Positions 43,895 through 53,403 of a stretch of 64,000 nucleotides of DNA are shown here, in pieces. The stretch lies in the NCBI GenBank assembly GCA_963668605.1, contig OY764903.1:4650001-4714000 (forward strand), read 5' to 3'. This stretch comes from G963668605 sp963668605. Lineage in GTDB: Bacteria > Acidobacteriota > Terriglobia > Bryobacterales > Bryobacteraceae. The translations under genes and the position numbers were made by a program. The notes below the pieces were generated by a model. It did not search any database. It had not been told where the DNA came from and saw nothing but the letters and a program-made list of their open reading frames with translations. How positions within the stretch are numbered: the first letter of the stretch is position 1; every line of letters starts with the position of its first letter.

Positions 43895-46800
43895 ATGTCG
43901 CAATTCGTCCGTCCGGCCAAAATCTGCCGGTTGGCCGCCATATTAATGCTATTCGTTTTCGCCGCTTTCGGGCAGACCGCACAGGTCACCGGGCGGGTCA
44001 CCGATCCAAGCGGCGCTATCGTGCCGGGCACAACCGTAACGATCACAAACGTGGGCACCAGTGTAGCGCGCACCGTGACCACGAACTCGGACGGTTACTA
44101 TACGGTTCCGTTGCTGCCGCCCGGCGCCTACCGGGTCGATGTCGGGCAATCCGGTTTTAAGTCGATCACGCGGACCGGTATCACGCTCGAGGTGGACCAA
44201 CGCGCGACGCTCGATTTCACGCTCGAAGTGGGCGCGGTGAGCGAGCGGATCGAGGTTGCGGCCGCCGTCGTTCAGTTGAACACGGTGGAGGCGAGCCAGG
44301 GGCAGGTGATCGAAAACCAGCGCATCGTCGACATGCCCCTGAACGGGCGCGATTACAACCAGCTTGCCCTATTGTCGGCGGGCACAGTGCAATCGACCAG
44401 CGGCAGCCGTTACGGCGGATTCAGCTCCGGCGCAATGCGCGTCACGCAGAACAACTTCATGCTCGATGGCATGGACAACAACGGCATCGAACTTGCAGGT
44501 GCGCAGCGCCGCTCGGAGATGGTGCAGCCGTCGATCGACGCTATTCAGGAGTTCAAAGTGCAGACCAACTCCTACTCCGCCGAGTACGGCAGAGCTATGG
44601 GTAGCGTGGTCAACGTGACGATGAAGTCGGGAACGAACGATCTGCACGGGTCGGCCTTTGAATTTCTGCGCAATGAGAAGTTGGACGCAAAGAACTTCTT
44701 CGATCCGGCCGACAAACCGAAGCCGTCATTCAAGCGCAACCAATACGGGCTCTCGCTGGGCGGTCCGGTTTACATCCCGAAGATTCTCAATGGCAAGAAC
44801 CGGATCTTTTTCTTTGGCGACTATGAAGGGACCAAGATCCGGGAGAGCAGCACGACGACGAGCGCTCTGCCGACGGTGAAGATGCGCAAGGGCGACTTCA
44901 GCGAACTGCTACCGGGCAAGCCGCTGACCGATGTGCTTTCGAATACAGTTTTCCCGGGCAATGTTATTCCCACAACGCGTCTCGACCCCGTGGCGCAGAC
45001 TCTCGTCAACCTCTACCCGGCGCCGCAGAACGCTGGGCTGACCGCCAACTATCTTTATCAAGCGCCGAGGATTCAGGATAACGACCGCTGGGATTTCAAG
45101 ACCGACGTGAACGCCACCAGCAAGGACAACGTAAGTTGGCGGCTCAGCAAGCAAAACGAGAACACTCCCGTAGTGCTGGCGCTGCCCGCGCCCGCTTACG
45201 GCGGCGGCGCTTTCGATTCGATAACCGAAGGCTATAACACGGGCGTCAACTGGAACCACATCTGGACCCCGAACTTCATCTCGTCGTTGCGCGCCGGGTG
45301 GAACTTCGCGCTGTTCAAGCGCGACAATCCCGCAGAGGCCAACGGAGAGTTGCTCAACAGGAAGTACGGCATCAAGGGTGGCAACGACGCCGTTCCGGGC
45401 GGCTTCACGCAAATGGGCATCACCGGCTACCGCGCGCTGGGCATCGGCGCCAACAACCCCGTGGATCGCGATTCTCAAAACCGGCAGTTCGCGATGGACG
45501 CCACCTGGATGAAAGGCAAGCACACGGTCAAGTTCGGGACCAGCATCCTGTGGTCACAGAACAATATTTACAACTCACGTGTAGAGATCGGTAACTATAC
45601 ATTCAATGGGCGCTTCACCAAGGACGGCATGGCCGACTTCCTGCTTGGCCAGAGCAGCGCGTATGCCTGGAGCAGCCGGATTCAGGTGGATCTGCGCAGC
45701 TCGAACACCGGCTTCTTCTTCCAGGACGACTGGAAGCTGACCCCGCGCCTCACGCTCAACCTAGGCGCGCGCTACGAGCTTGTGCTTCCGTTTATCGACA
45801 AGCGCGACCGGATCGGCATCTTCGACGACTACACCGACCCCAACAAGCCGCGACTGATCTATGGCGGCTCGGAAGGATCCGACCGTTACAACCGGGCCAT
45901 GTTCGCTATCGACAAGAACAACATCATGCCGAGGGTGGGCCTGGCGTACAAACTGGGCGCCAAGACTTCGATTCGCTCCGGCTACGGGATGTTCTATACC
46001 TACATGGAGCCACTCGGCGACGGCGAGTACCTGATCGGCAATCCGCCTAATGCCTTCGGCGTGTCGCTTTCATCGAGTGCCACGGTTCCGGCCCTGCTCC
46101 TCAAGAACGGCCCGGCGGCAGGGGCGCTCGAGTTAGACAAGGCCAGCGGACTTACGTTTGTCGCCTACGAGCGGCATCCGAAGACCGGCTACACCCAGCA
46201 GTGGAATTTCAATATTCAGCGGGAACTGGCCAAGGACTGGCTACTCGAGATCGGGTACTCCGGCTCCAAGGGTACGCACCTGCTCATGCGCTACGAGGAC
46301 AACTACGCGCCTCCCGGACCGGGCAATCTGAACGCCAAGCGCCGGTACCAGAGCGCCGAAATACCGGGCACCGGAATCATTACATCTCCTCTCGGGCCGG
46401 TCTGGGGCTATCACGCTAACGCCAATGCGATGTACAACGCGCTGAGCACGAAACTGGAGAAGCGTTTTTCGAAAGGCTTCACGCTGCTCACTTCGTACAC
46501 CTACTCGTCGGCGATGGGCGATACGTGCGGCAACTCGGCGGCCGGCGACACCGCCGGATGCGGCTACCAGGATGTGCGCAACCTGCGTGCCGAACGGTCC
46601 AGAGACAACCAGGACATCCCGCACCGCTTCGTGGCCAGCGGAGTCTATGATCTGCCCTTCGGCAAAGGACGCCGTTGGGGCGGCCATATGCACCCTGTGC
46701 TCAACGCGCTTTTGGGCAACTGGGGTGCGGGCAGCATCGTTGTCTGGGCTAGTGGCGAGCCGTTCAGCGTGACGGTCTCCGGCAACCCGGCCAACGTCGG

Positions 46801-47155
46801 CGACCGCGGGGTTGTGAACCGCCCGAACATTGTCGGCACGTTGTATAGCGGCGAGCGGACACTCAATCAAGACTTCAACACCGTTGCGTTTGTGCCCAAT
46901 AACCTCTACGAACTCGGTAATGCCGGCCGCAACATCATGAGGAACCGGCCTGACTTCAACTGGGACTTCTCCGCCCTCAAAGATTTCCAACTCAACGAGC
47001 GGGTTCGCCTCCAGTTCCGTTTCGAAGGTTTTCACTTCTCGAATACTCCCAGGTTCGGGCAGCCCGGAGCGGTCCTAGGCACGAATGGCTTCGGCCAGAT
47101 CACGGGCGCCGACACGCCGCGCAACCTGCAGTTCGCTCTGAAACTGGTCTGGTAA
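43895..47155 (+). CDS. TonB-dependent receptor-like outer-membrane protein with N-terminal Cna-B domain (3)
   Basis: A 1,086-residue outer-membrane protein, with AAGGAG six bases before the ATG. After a signal peptide (about 1-28, ending FAAFGQ) comes a Cna-B domain (VTGRVTDPSGAIVPGTTVTI, near 31-50) and GYYTVPLLPPGAYRV. The plug region has MDNNGIELAGAQRRS and SAEYGRAMGSVVNVTMKSG (near 230-250). The barrel ends LQFALKLVW, a terminal aromatic residue as required for outer-membrane insertion. The sulfatase genes follow 246 bases downstream in the same direction, separated by a hairpin near 47184. Confidence 0.92.
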   Translation: MSQFVRPAKICRLAAILMLFVFAAFGQTAQVTGRVTDPSGAIVPGTTVTITNVGTSVARTVTTNSDGYYTVPLLPPGAYRVDVGQSGFKSITRTGITLEVDQRATLDFTLEVGAVSERIEVAAAVVQLNTVEASQGQVIENQRIVDMPLNGRDYNQLALLSAGTVQSTSGSRYGGFSSGAMRVTQNNFMLDGMDNNGIELAGAQRRSEMVQPSIDAIQEFKVQTNSYSAEYGRAMGSVVNVTMKSGTNDLHGSAFEFLRNEKLDAKNFFDPADKPKPSFKRNQYGLSLGGPVYIPKILNGKNRIFFFGDYEGTKIRESSTTTSALPTVKMRKGDFSELLPGKPLTDVLSNTVFPGNVIPTTRLDPVAQTLVNLYPAPQNAGLTANYLYQAPRIQDNDRWDFKTDVNATSKDNVSWRLSKQNENTPVVLALPAPAYGGGAFDSITEGYNTGVNWNHIWTPNFISSLRAGWNFALFKRDNPAEANGELLNRKYGIKGGNDAVPGGFTQMGITGYRALGIGANNPVDRDSQNRQFAMDATWMKGKHTVKFGTSILWSQNNIYNSRVEIGNYTFNGRFTKDGMADFLLGQSSAYAWSSRIQVDLRSSNTGFFFQDDWKLTPRLTLNLGARYELVLPFIDKRDRIGIFDDYTDPNKPRLIYGGSEGSDRYNRAMFAIDKNNIMPRVGLAYKLGAKTSIRSGYGMFYTYMEPLGDGEYLIGNPPNAFGVSLSSSATVPALLLKNGPAAGALELDKASGLTFVAYERHPKTGYTQQWNFNIQRELAKDWLLEIGYSGSKGTHLLMRYEDNYAPPGPGNLNAKRRYQSAEIPGTGIITSPLGPVWGYHANANAMYNALSTKLEKRFSKGFTLLTSYTYSSAMGDTCGNSAAGDTAGCGYQDVRNLRAERSRDNQDIPHRFVASGVYDLPFGKGRRWGGHMHPVLNALLGNWGAGSIVVWASGEPFSVTVSGNPANVGDRGVVNRPNIVGTLYSGERTLNQDFNTVAFVPNNLYELGNAGRNIMRNRPDFNWDFSALKDFQLNERVRLQFRFEGFHFSNTPRFGQPGAVLGTNGFGQITGADTPRNLQFALKLVW

Positions 47156-47183
47156 GCGGAAGTCGAAGAGTCAGTAATGTAGC

Positions 47184-47211
47184 CCCGGCGTTCAAGAGCC
47201 TGAGCGCCGGG
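47184..47211 (+). terminator. Hairpin after the third receptor gene
   Basis: CCCGGCG (47184-47190) pairs with CGCCGGG (47205-47211), loop 14 bases, 28 bases after the stop codon. Likely terminator, no T run. The remaining intergenic bases up to 47401 hold no recognised feature beyond the next gene's leader. Confidence 0.4.
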
Positions 47212-47401
47212 CGCGCCAAGCAGTTCGGAGACTGAGTTCGGTACAGCATCAAAGTTCTCAAGATGCCACCCGCGAGGTGGCCAAGAGCATCCAACTCATT
47301 GCAGGATCCGAGCTTCAAGCCGTTAGTCACCTGTGTGTAACAAGATTAGCTTGTGAGGAACATTGTGCGGCCGGACGGCCGCGCGATAACATCGTTCTCG
47401 C

Positions 47402-48814
47402 ATGCCTGTTCACAGCGATACTTCGAGACGAGCCTTTCTGTCGGCGATAGCGGGCGCTCCGGCGCTGCTCGCGGCGGGTCGCCGCAAGCCGAACGTGTTG
47501 TTCATCCTGACGGACGATCAGCGGCAGGATACGATCCACGCACTGGGAAATCCAAACATTCACACGCCGAACCTGGACACGCTGGTGCGCTCTGGCGTCA
47601 CGTTCGAAAACGCGTACTGCATGGGCGGTTACAGTGGTGCGGTGTGCCTGCCGAGCCGGATGATGATTCACCGCGGACGGTCCTGGTTTACGGTGAGAAA
47701 TCAGGCGGAAGGGTACCCGAACTTCGCGCGCTCGATGGGCACGGCTGGTTACGTCACCTACCACCTGGGCAAGAAGGGGAACGAGGATACCCAGTCGCAT
47801 CGCTCGTTCGACTACAACTTTTACATGGAGCCGAACGACGTAGCGGAGCGGGAAGGAGGGCGGCCCGGGAAGCAAGTGGCGGACCGCGCGATCGAGTTCC
47901 TGGAAAAATGGAAGAAAGATCCTGCGACCGGGAAAGGAAAGCCGTTCTTCCTGTGCCTGTCTGGCCCGGCGCCGCACGATCCGCGAGTCGCGCCGCCGGA
48001 ATACATGGCGAAGTACGATCCCGAAAAACTCCCGCTGCCGCCGAATTTCAAGCCGTTTCACCCGTTCGACAACGGCGATATGTTCGTCCGCGACGAGCAA
48101 CTGGCGCCTTGGCCTCGGACGGCGACGGAAATCCGCCGGCACCTGCGCGACTATTATGGCGTGATCACGTACATGGATGAGCAGATCGGGCGGATCCTGG
48201 CCGGATTGAAGGCGATCGGCGAGTACGACAACACGATCATTGTGTTCACATCGGACCAGGGCATCGCGATCGGCAGCCACGGCCTGATGGGCAAGCAGAA
48301 CCTGTATGAACACAGCATGAGGTCCGGCATGATCGTGTGCGGCCCCGGCATTCCGAAAGGCAAGCGCGTCGCTGCGTTCGCCTATCTGTTCGATATCTAT
48401 CCGACCGTGTGCAACCTGGTTGGATCGAAGGCGCCGGATTCGCTCGAAGGCAAGAGCCTCGCCCCGATCCTGCATGGCGAGAGCAAGGCCGTACGCGACA
48501 CGATTTTCCTGGCATACAAGGATTTGCAGCGCGCCGTGCGCAAAGGACCGTGGAAGCTAATCCGCTATCCGCAGATCAACAAGACGCAATTGTTCGATCT
48601 GGCCGCGGATCCGTATGAACTGAAGGATCTTTCGAACAGTCCCGCACACAAGGCGAAGGTGGAGGAACTGATGGCGGCGCTGCGCGAACAGCAGCGCTTG
48701 TTCGGGGACACGGCCGCACTGAATTCCGAAAATCCTAAACCGGCCGAGGTGAGTGTGGAGTTCTTCCGAAATCCACCCGCAGCCGCAAAGCCCGCACAAA
48801 AGAAAGCGAAATGA
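47402..48814 (+). CDS. Tat-exported sulfatase (4), unusual active-site tail
   Basis: A 470-residue sulfatase. The signal is twin-arginine-like: SRRAFLSAIAGAPALLAAG (about 8-26). Metal site PNVLFILTDDQRQD (30-43). The formylglycine motif is C-L-P-S-R at 82-86, but the following residues are MMIHRG rather than the usual x-x-L-x-T-G, which is unusual for substrate of the formylglycine-generating enzyme. Second metal site FTSDQGIAIGSHGLMGKQNLYEH has Gln at the place of the usual His. The C-terminal LFDLAADPYELKDLSN is canonical. The next open frame starts inside its stop codon (ATGA). Confidence 0.9.
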   Translation: MPVHSDTSRRAFLSAIAGAPALLAAGRRKPNVLFILTDDQRQDTIHALGNPNIHTPNLDTLVRSGVTFENAYCMGGYSGAVCLPSRMMIHRGRSWFTVRNQAEGYPNFARSMGTAGYVTYHLGKKGNEDTQSHRSFDYNFYMEPNDVAEREGGRPGKQVADRAIEFLEKWKKDPATGKGKPFFLCLSGPAPHDPRVAPPEYMAKYDPEKLPLPPNFKPFHPFDNGDMFVRDEQLAPWPRTATEIRRHLRDYYGVITYMDEQIGRILAGLKAIGEYDNTIIVFTSDQGIAIGSHGLMGKQNLYEHSMRSGMIVCGPGIPKGKRVAAFAYLFDIYPTVCNLVGSKAPDSLEGKSLAPILHGESKAVRDTIFLAYKDLQRAVRKGPWKLIRYPQINKTQLFDLAADPYELKDLSNSPAHKAKVEELMAALREQQRLFGDTAALNSENPKPAEVSVEFFRNPPAAAKPAQKKAK

Positions 48815-49026
48815 TTTTTCGCTCTCTCCTGACGCTGCTGTTGGCTGCCGGTTGCGCGCTGGCGCAACTGGTGAACGGCTCGATGACCGGCGTGGTGACC
48901 GGCACGAGCGGGAGCCGGATACCCAAATCGAAACTGACGAATTCCGCTGAGGCGACGAGCGCAACACGCGCCGCGCGTACAATGGACATTACGCTTGAAT
49001 TTCCAGATCGGAGCTGCAATGAATAG
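48811..49026 (+). pseudogene. Truncated N-terminus of a receptor gene between two sulfatases
   Basis: A 71-codon frame starting ATG at 48811, overlapping the sulfatase stop by four bases. It begins with a signal peptide (MIFRSLLTLLLAAGCALAQ) and then LVNGSMTGVVTGTSGSRIPKSKLTN, the opening of the Cna-B domain of acidobacterial receptors (compare VTGRVTDPSGAIVPGTTVTI at the 43895 gene). After ~45 residues the match stops and the frame runs into the next sulfatase's start. It is best read as a remnant of a deleted receptor gene; a short secreted peptide is the alternative. Confidence 0.65.
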
Positions 49027-50500
49027 ACGCGATTTTCTGAAGATGGGCGGAGCCGGCAGCGCCAGCGCAGCCCTGGCCGGACTGTGCGGCAATGGCTTCT
49101 CGGCCGCGAAGAAACGGCCCAACATCCTGTTTCTGTTTACGGACGATCAGCGCTTTAGCACGCTGAACGCGGTGAACAACCCGGACGTGCACACGCCGAC
49201 CATGGACGCGCTGGTGAAGAACGGTACGACGTTCACACATGCTGCGATCATGGGCGGAACCGTGGGTGCGGTGTGCGCGCCGAGCCGCGCGATGATGCTG
49301 ACCGGACAGTCGTTGTTCCACGTGAGCGACAGCATTGTAGTTCCGCGCAAGGGAGCGGATTCTGTGGCGCGTCCGTTCGACCTGTATCCCGAGGTGCTGC
49401 GCAAAGCGGGCTATCAGACGTTCGGGACCGGGAAGTGGCACAACGGCCCGGCTCTGTATGCGCGCTGCTTTGGCGCCGGCGGGAATATCATGTTCGGCGG
49501 AATGTCGGACCACCTGAAAGTTCCGGTCCACAATTTCGATCCATCCGGAGTGTATCCGCCGAAGGCCTTTCACACCGGCGAAAAGTTCTCAAGCGAGTTG
49601 TTTAGCGAAACGGCGATCGGGTTTCTGAAGAACTACAAGAGCGACGATCCGTTCTTCATGTACGTCGCCTACACGGCTCCGCACGATCCACGCATGGCGC
49701 CGCAGCGCTACGTCGACATGTACCCGTGGCAGAAGGTGAAGCTGCCGGAGAACTTCCTGCCCGAGCATCCCTTCGATAACGGAGAGATGCGCATCCGCGA
49801 CGAAATGCTGGCGCCGTTTCCGCGGACTGCCGACGTGGTCAAGCAAAACATCGCCGCGTACTACGCGATGATCACCGAAGTCGACGAGCAGATGGGGCGC
49901 GTGCTCCGGGCATTGAAGGAAAGCGGACGCGCCGACAACACGATCGTCGTTTTCGCGGCGGACAACGGATTGGCCTGCGGACAGCACGGATTGATGGGGA
50001 AACAGAACCTGTACGACCACAGCATGCGCGTTCCACTGGTGATCGGTGGTCCGGGCATCGCCAAAGGCAAGAAGGTCGATTCGCTGTGCTATCTGCTGGA
50101 TCTGTTCCCGACGTTCTGCGATCTGACGGGCACGAAGATTCCGTCGAGCGTCGAGGGACGCAGCCTGGCGCCGGCATTGACGGGTAAGACGGTGGCGCTG
50201 CGCGACTCATTATTTATGGCCTACCGTCATTTCCAGCGCGGCGTACGCACGGAGCGTTGGAAGCTGATCGAGTACAACGTCGAAGGGAAGCGCACCACGC
50301 AATTGTTCGACCTGCAAAACGACCCGTGGGAGAAGAAGAATCTGGCGGGCGATGCGGCGCAAGCGGGCCGCGTGCGCGAACTCCGCGAACTACTGAAGAA
50401 GTGGATGCGCGATACCCAAGACCGGCTGGATCTGGACAAACCCGATTGGGGCGTGAGAGCGTCGCTCCGACCCCACCCCGCGGAACTGGACGTCGATTAG
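49019..50500 (+). CDS. Tat-exported sulfatase (5)
   Basis: A 493-residue sulfatase. The start ATG at 49019 with GGAG eight bases upstream opens a clear twin-arginine signal, MNRRDFLKMGGAGSASAALAG. Metal site PNILFLFTDDQRFS (34-47). Formylglycine motif C-A-P-S-R at 86-90, followed by AMMLTG. Second metal site FAADNGLACGQHGLMGKQNLYDHS. The C-terminal LFDLQNDPWEKKNLAG is canonical. It is similar to the 47402 sulfatase along its length (for example LMGKQNLY.HSM), so the pair probably arose by duplication. The substrate is unknown. Confidence 0.94.
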   Translation: MNRRDFLKMGGAGSASAALAGLCGNGFSAAKKRPNILFLFTDDQRFSTLNAVNNPDVHTPTMDALVKNGTTFTHAAIMGGTVGAVCAPSRAMMLTGQSLFHVSDSIVVPRKGADSVARPFDLYPEVLRKAGYQTFGTGKWHNGPALYARCFGAGGNIMFGGMSDHLKVPVHNFDPSGVYPPKAFHTGEKFSSELFSETAIGFLKNYKSDDPFFMYVAYTAPHDPRMAPQRYVDMYPWQKVKLPENFLPEHPFDNGEMRIRDEMLAPFPRTADVVKQNIAAYYAMITEVDEQMGRVLRALKESGRADNTIVVFAADNGLACGQHGLMGKQNLYDHSMRVPLVIGGPGIAKGKKVDSLCYLLDLFPTFCDLTGTKIPSSVEGRSLAPALTGKTVALRDSLFMAYRHFQRGVRTERWKLIEYNVEGKRTTQLFDLQNDPWEKKNLAGDAAQAGRVRELRELLKKWMRDTQDRLDLDKPDWGVRASLRPHPAELDVD

Positions 50501-50510
50501 GCGCGGCGAA

Positions 50511-51392
50511 TCAACGGCGCGGATGTGCGCGATCGTAAACAGCCATCAGATCAGTCAGCGAAACCTGCGTATATTTTTGCGTCGTGGAGAGTTGGGCGTG
50601 TCCGAGCAACTCCTGAATCGAGCGCAGGTCCGCGCCTTCTGAGAGTAGATGTGTGGCGTAGGCATGGCGCAGGCTGTGCGGGTGTAGCGAAGAATCTCCC
50701 GCGAGCATGGCGCCATAGAATTTCACGATGAGGCTGATGCCGCGCGTGCTCAGGCGCCGGCCGCGGAAGTTGGTGAAGACGGCGGTCTCATTGCGTTCGG
50801 CGAGGCGCTTGGGCAGATAGCGCTCAAGAGCCTGCGCCGCTTTGCCGGTCACAGGCACCTGGCGCTCCTTGCGGCCTTTGCCACGCACTCGCACCCAGCG
50901 TTCGGCGAAATCGAAATCCTCGAGATTCAGGCCCGCCAGTTCCGCGACACGCAGGCCGCAGCCGTAGAGCATTTCGAAGATGGCTACGTCGCGCGCGGGA
51001 AAGGGCCGCTGTAAATCGTTTTGCGCCACTCCGTCCACAAGGATGTTGGTCTGCTCCTCGGTCATCACAGCAGGCAGGCACCGAGGGGCTTTCGGGGTGC
51101 GCAGCAACTTTGCGGGATTCGTCGCGATGACGCGCTCGCGCAACATGAACTTGAAGAGTGAGCGCACGGCCGCCAGCTTGCGCCGCAGCGTAGGCGCGCT
51201 CAGCCGCCTGGCGTGAAGTCCGGCGAGCCAGCCGCGCAAGGCCAGCAGATCGAGGGCCTCCAACGGCACATCGCGGAAGCGTTCGCGGAACTCGTGCAGG
51301 TCGATTGCATAGTTGCGCAGCGTGTGGACGGAGGCTCCAGCGCGCCGCAACTCGTCGAGATAACGCCCGATCTGTTCACTCAACTCAGGCAT
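50511..51392 (-). CDS. xerC: Tyrosine recombinase XerC/XerD
   Basis: A 293-residue site-specific recombinase of the kind that resolves chromosome dimers at dif. Catalytic residues: Arg in GCGLRVAEL, Lys in VRGKGRKER, His-x-x-Arg in LHPHSLRHAYATHLL, His in LLGHAQL and Tyr in TTQKYTQV near the C-terminus. The N-terminal SAM-like domain (SEQIGRYLDELRRAGASVHT) fits the Xer group rather than phage integrases. The ATG at 51392 is chosen because the family's N-terminus begins there; the longer frame to 51713 runs through trmFO. It overlaps the trmFO stop by eight bases, so the two form an operon. Confidence 0.92.
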   Translation of the reverse strand: MPELSEQIGRYLDELRRAGASVHTLRNYAIDLHEFRERFRDVPLEALDLLALRGWLAGLHARRLSAPTLRRKLAAVRSLFKFMLRERVIATNPAKLLRTPKAPRCLPAVMTEEQTNILVDGVAQNDLQRPFPARDVAIFEMLYGCGLRVAELAGLNLEDFDFAERWVRVRGKGRKERQVPVTGKAAQALERYLPKRLAERNETAVFTNFRGRRLSTRGISLIVKFYGAMLAGDSSLHPHSLRHAYATHLLSEGADLRSIQELLGHAQLSTTQKYTQVSLTDLMAVYDRAHPRR

Positions 51393-52722
51393 ACGCCGCC
51401 AGATACTCCTCGAATTTTTCAGCGGCGCGCCGGCACACCTCCGCGTGACGCGCATGCTTGTCGCGGCGCAGCTTGTGGCGCGTCTCTTCATCGAGCGCCG
51501 GCAACAGATCGAACGTAATGTTTGCCGGCTGATAGTATTTCGATTCCGCGCCGGAAATATAGTGGCACAGCGAGCCGAGCGCCGTCTCACGCGGCAGAGG
51601 ACGCGGTTCCAGATCGCGCGCGAGTGCCGCGGCGTGGAACCCCGCCAGCAACCCCGTCGCGATCGATTCGACGTAACCTTCGACGCCCGAGATCTGGCCC
51701 GCGAAGAACACACGCGGGCGGTTGCGCAGTTGCAGCGTCGGCATCAACAGCGCGGGCGCATTGATGTACGTGTTGCGGTGCATCTGGCCGAAGCGCACGA
51801 ATTCTGCTTGCTCCAGGCCCGGAATCAGGCGCATGACTTTCGCCTGCTCGGCGAAGCGCATGTGGTTCTGGAACCCCACCAAGTTGTAGCTGCCGGCGCG
51901 CAGATTCTCCTGGCGGAGTTGCACGACGGCCCAGGGACGGCGGCCCGTGCGCGGGTCGGCCAGCCCCATCGGCTTCATCGGACCGAAGCGCAGCGTGTCG
52001 CGGCCGCGCCGGGCGATTTCTTCCACAGGCAGGCAGGATTCGAAAAACGGCGTCGTGTCCCCGGGGATATGCGCCTCGTAGCTCTCGGCGGCCAGAACGG
52101 CGTCGAGGAAGGTTTCATACTGCGCCTTATCGAAAGGGCAATTGATATAGTCGTCGCTGCCATCGATCGACTTGCCATAGCGTGAAGCGCGGAAAGCGAT
52201 CGACATGTCGATGGAGTCGGCGGCGACGATCGGGCTGATGGCGTCATAGAAATAGAGCCGCTCCGCGCCGGTAATCTCGGCGATGTGCGCGGCGAACGCG
52301 TCGCTGGTCAGCGGCCCCGTGGCGACGATAGAGATGCCGTCGCCGGGCAGCGCCGTGACTTCTTCGCGGCGGATCTCGACTCCGGGCAGCGCCTCGACAG
52401 CTTCGGAAACTGCCGCCGAAAAGACCTCGCGATCGACCGTGAGGGCGTGACCGGCCGGTACGCGATGTTGGTCGGCGAGGCGGATCAACAGGGAATCGAG
52501 CCGCCGCAGCTCCTGTTTCAGCAGCCAGGGTGCGGAGTTTTCCAGCTCGCTTTTGAGCGAATTGCTGCAAACCAGCTCGGCCAGTTGGCCGCTGCGGTGC
52601 GCGGGCGTCTGCTTCGACGGGCGCATCTCGTAGAGCACGACGCGCAAGCCGGCCTTCGCCGCCTGGTAAGCGGCCTCCGCGCCGGCGAGTCCGCCGCCGA
52701 GAATGTGTATGGGAGAAATCAC
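51385..52722 (-). CDS. trmFO: Methylenetetrahydrofolate-tRNA-(uracil-54-C5)-methyltransferase
   Basis: A 445-residue FAD- and folate-dependent enzyme that makes the 5-methyluridine at tRNA position 54. The N-terminal FAD motif is ILGGGLAGAEAAYQAAKAG (7-25), and the C-terminal region carries VFFAGQISGVEGYVES (near 330) and the TLGSLCHY-like block. The length is as expected (430-450). It replaces the SAM-dependent TrmA in many Gram-positive and other bacteria. It starts 75 bases from the divergent YfiR gene. Confidence 0.95.
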   Translation of the reverse strand: MISPIHILGGGLAGAEAAYQAAKAGLRVVLYEMRPSKQTPAHRSGQLAELVCSNSLKSELENSAPWLLKQELRRLDSLLIRLADQHRVPAGHALTVDREVFSAAVSEAVEALPGVEIRREEVTALPGDGISIVATGPLTSDAFAAHIAEITGAERLYFYDAISPIVAADSIDMSIAFRASRYGKSIDGSDDYINCPFDKAQYETFLDAVLAAESYEAHIPGDTTPFFESCLPVEEIARRGRDTLRFGPMKPMGLADPRTGRRPWAVVQLRQENLRAGSYNLVGFQNHMRFAEQAKVMRLIPGLEQAEFVRFGQMHRNTYINAPALLMPTLQLRNRPRVFFAGQISGVEGYVESIATGLLAGFHAAALARDLEPRPLPRETALGSLCHYISGAESKYYQPANITFDLLPALDEETRHKLRRDKHARHAEVCRRAAEKFEEYLAAYA

Positions 52723-52797
52723 GCTAGACCTATTCTAGCGGGCGCGCGAGAAGTAGATTTCGCCTCACGGACGGCGCGCTCCCGTCGATGAGAAAAG

Positions 52798-53403
52798 GTG
52801 ATGCTATCGGGATCTTGGACAAGCTACCGCATTGTTTTTCCTGTGCTGGAAGCTGCTGAAAAAAGTGTGCGGCTCGGCGGGAATCTCGCCGTTCTTCTGC
52901 TGTGCGGCGTGCTGTCGGGCGCCGGCGCGGTCACGCCCGAGTACGCCCTCAAGGCGGAGTTCCTGTGTAATTTCTCGAAATATGTGGAGTGGCCACTGGC
53001 CGTGAAACGAGACGCGCCGCTAGTGTTTGGAGTCGTTGGGCGAGACCGGGCCGGGATTTCGCTATTGGAGGCGCTGCGTGGAAATTCGGTGCAAGGGCGC
53101 CCGGTACGAGTCGTGCCCACTATCGCTTCTCTCGAAGATGCCAAGCGATGCCACGTGCTGTTCTTCCGGAGGGAAATGCTGAAGGAGGCGGGCGAACTTC
53201 TGAAGGCCCTGCGCGGCAGCAGCGTCCTGACGGTGGGAGAGGGAGATGATTTCCTCATATCGGGCGGCATTGTGCGTTTGTTGTACGAGCGTGGCCGGGT
53301 GCAGTTTGACATCAATCCGGCGGCGGCACGGATCTCCGGACTCAAAATCAGTTCGCAGTTGTGGAGACTGGCGAGAATGCTGCCGGAGGCGTCTCGCGAA
53401 TGA
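52798..53403 (+). CDS. YfiR family periplasmic protein
   Basis: A 201-residue protein of the YfiR/DUF4154 family. After an N-terminal hydrophobic segment (GGNLAVLLLCGVLSGAGAV, about 27-45), the family core runs from YALKAEFLCNFSKYVEWP (near 50) to GGIVRLLYERGRVQFDINPAAARISGLKISSQL (near 155-187). In Pseudomonas, YfiR is a periplasmic repressor of the diguanylate cyclase YfiN. Here the next gene, overlapping by four bases, is a hybrid histidine kinase with a YfiN-like sensor part, so YfiR probably regulates it. The real start may be a few codons later than 52798. Confidence 0.88.
   Translation: MMLSGSWTSYRIVFPVLEAAEKSVRLGGNLAVLLLCGVLSGAGAVTPEYALKAEFLCNFSKYVEWPLAVKRDAPLVFGVVGRDRAGISLLEALRGNSVQGRPVRVVPTIASLEDAKRCHVLFFRREMLKEAGELLKALRGSSVLTVGEGDDFLISGGIVRLLYERGRVQFDINPAAARISGLKISSQLWRLARMLPEASRE

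Noticed and set aside
47327..48475. 382-codon minus-strand frame opposite a sulfatase
   Set aside because: Antisense shadow of the 47402 sulfatase.
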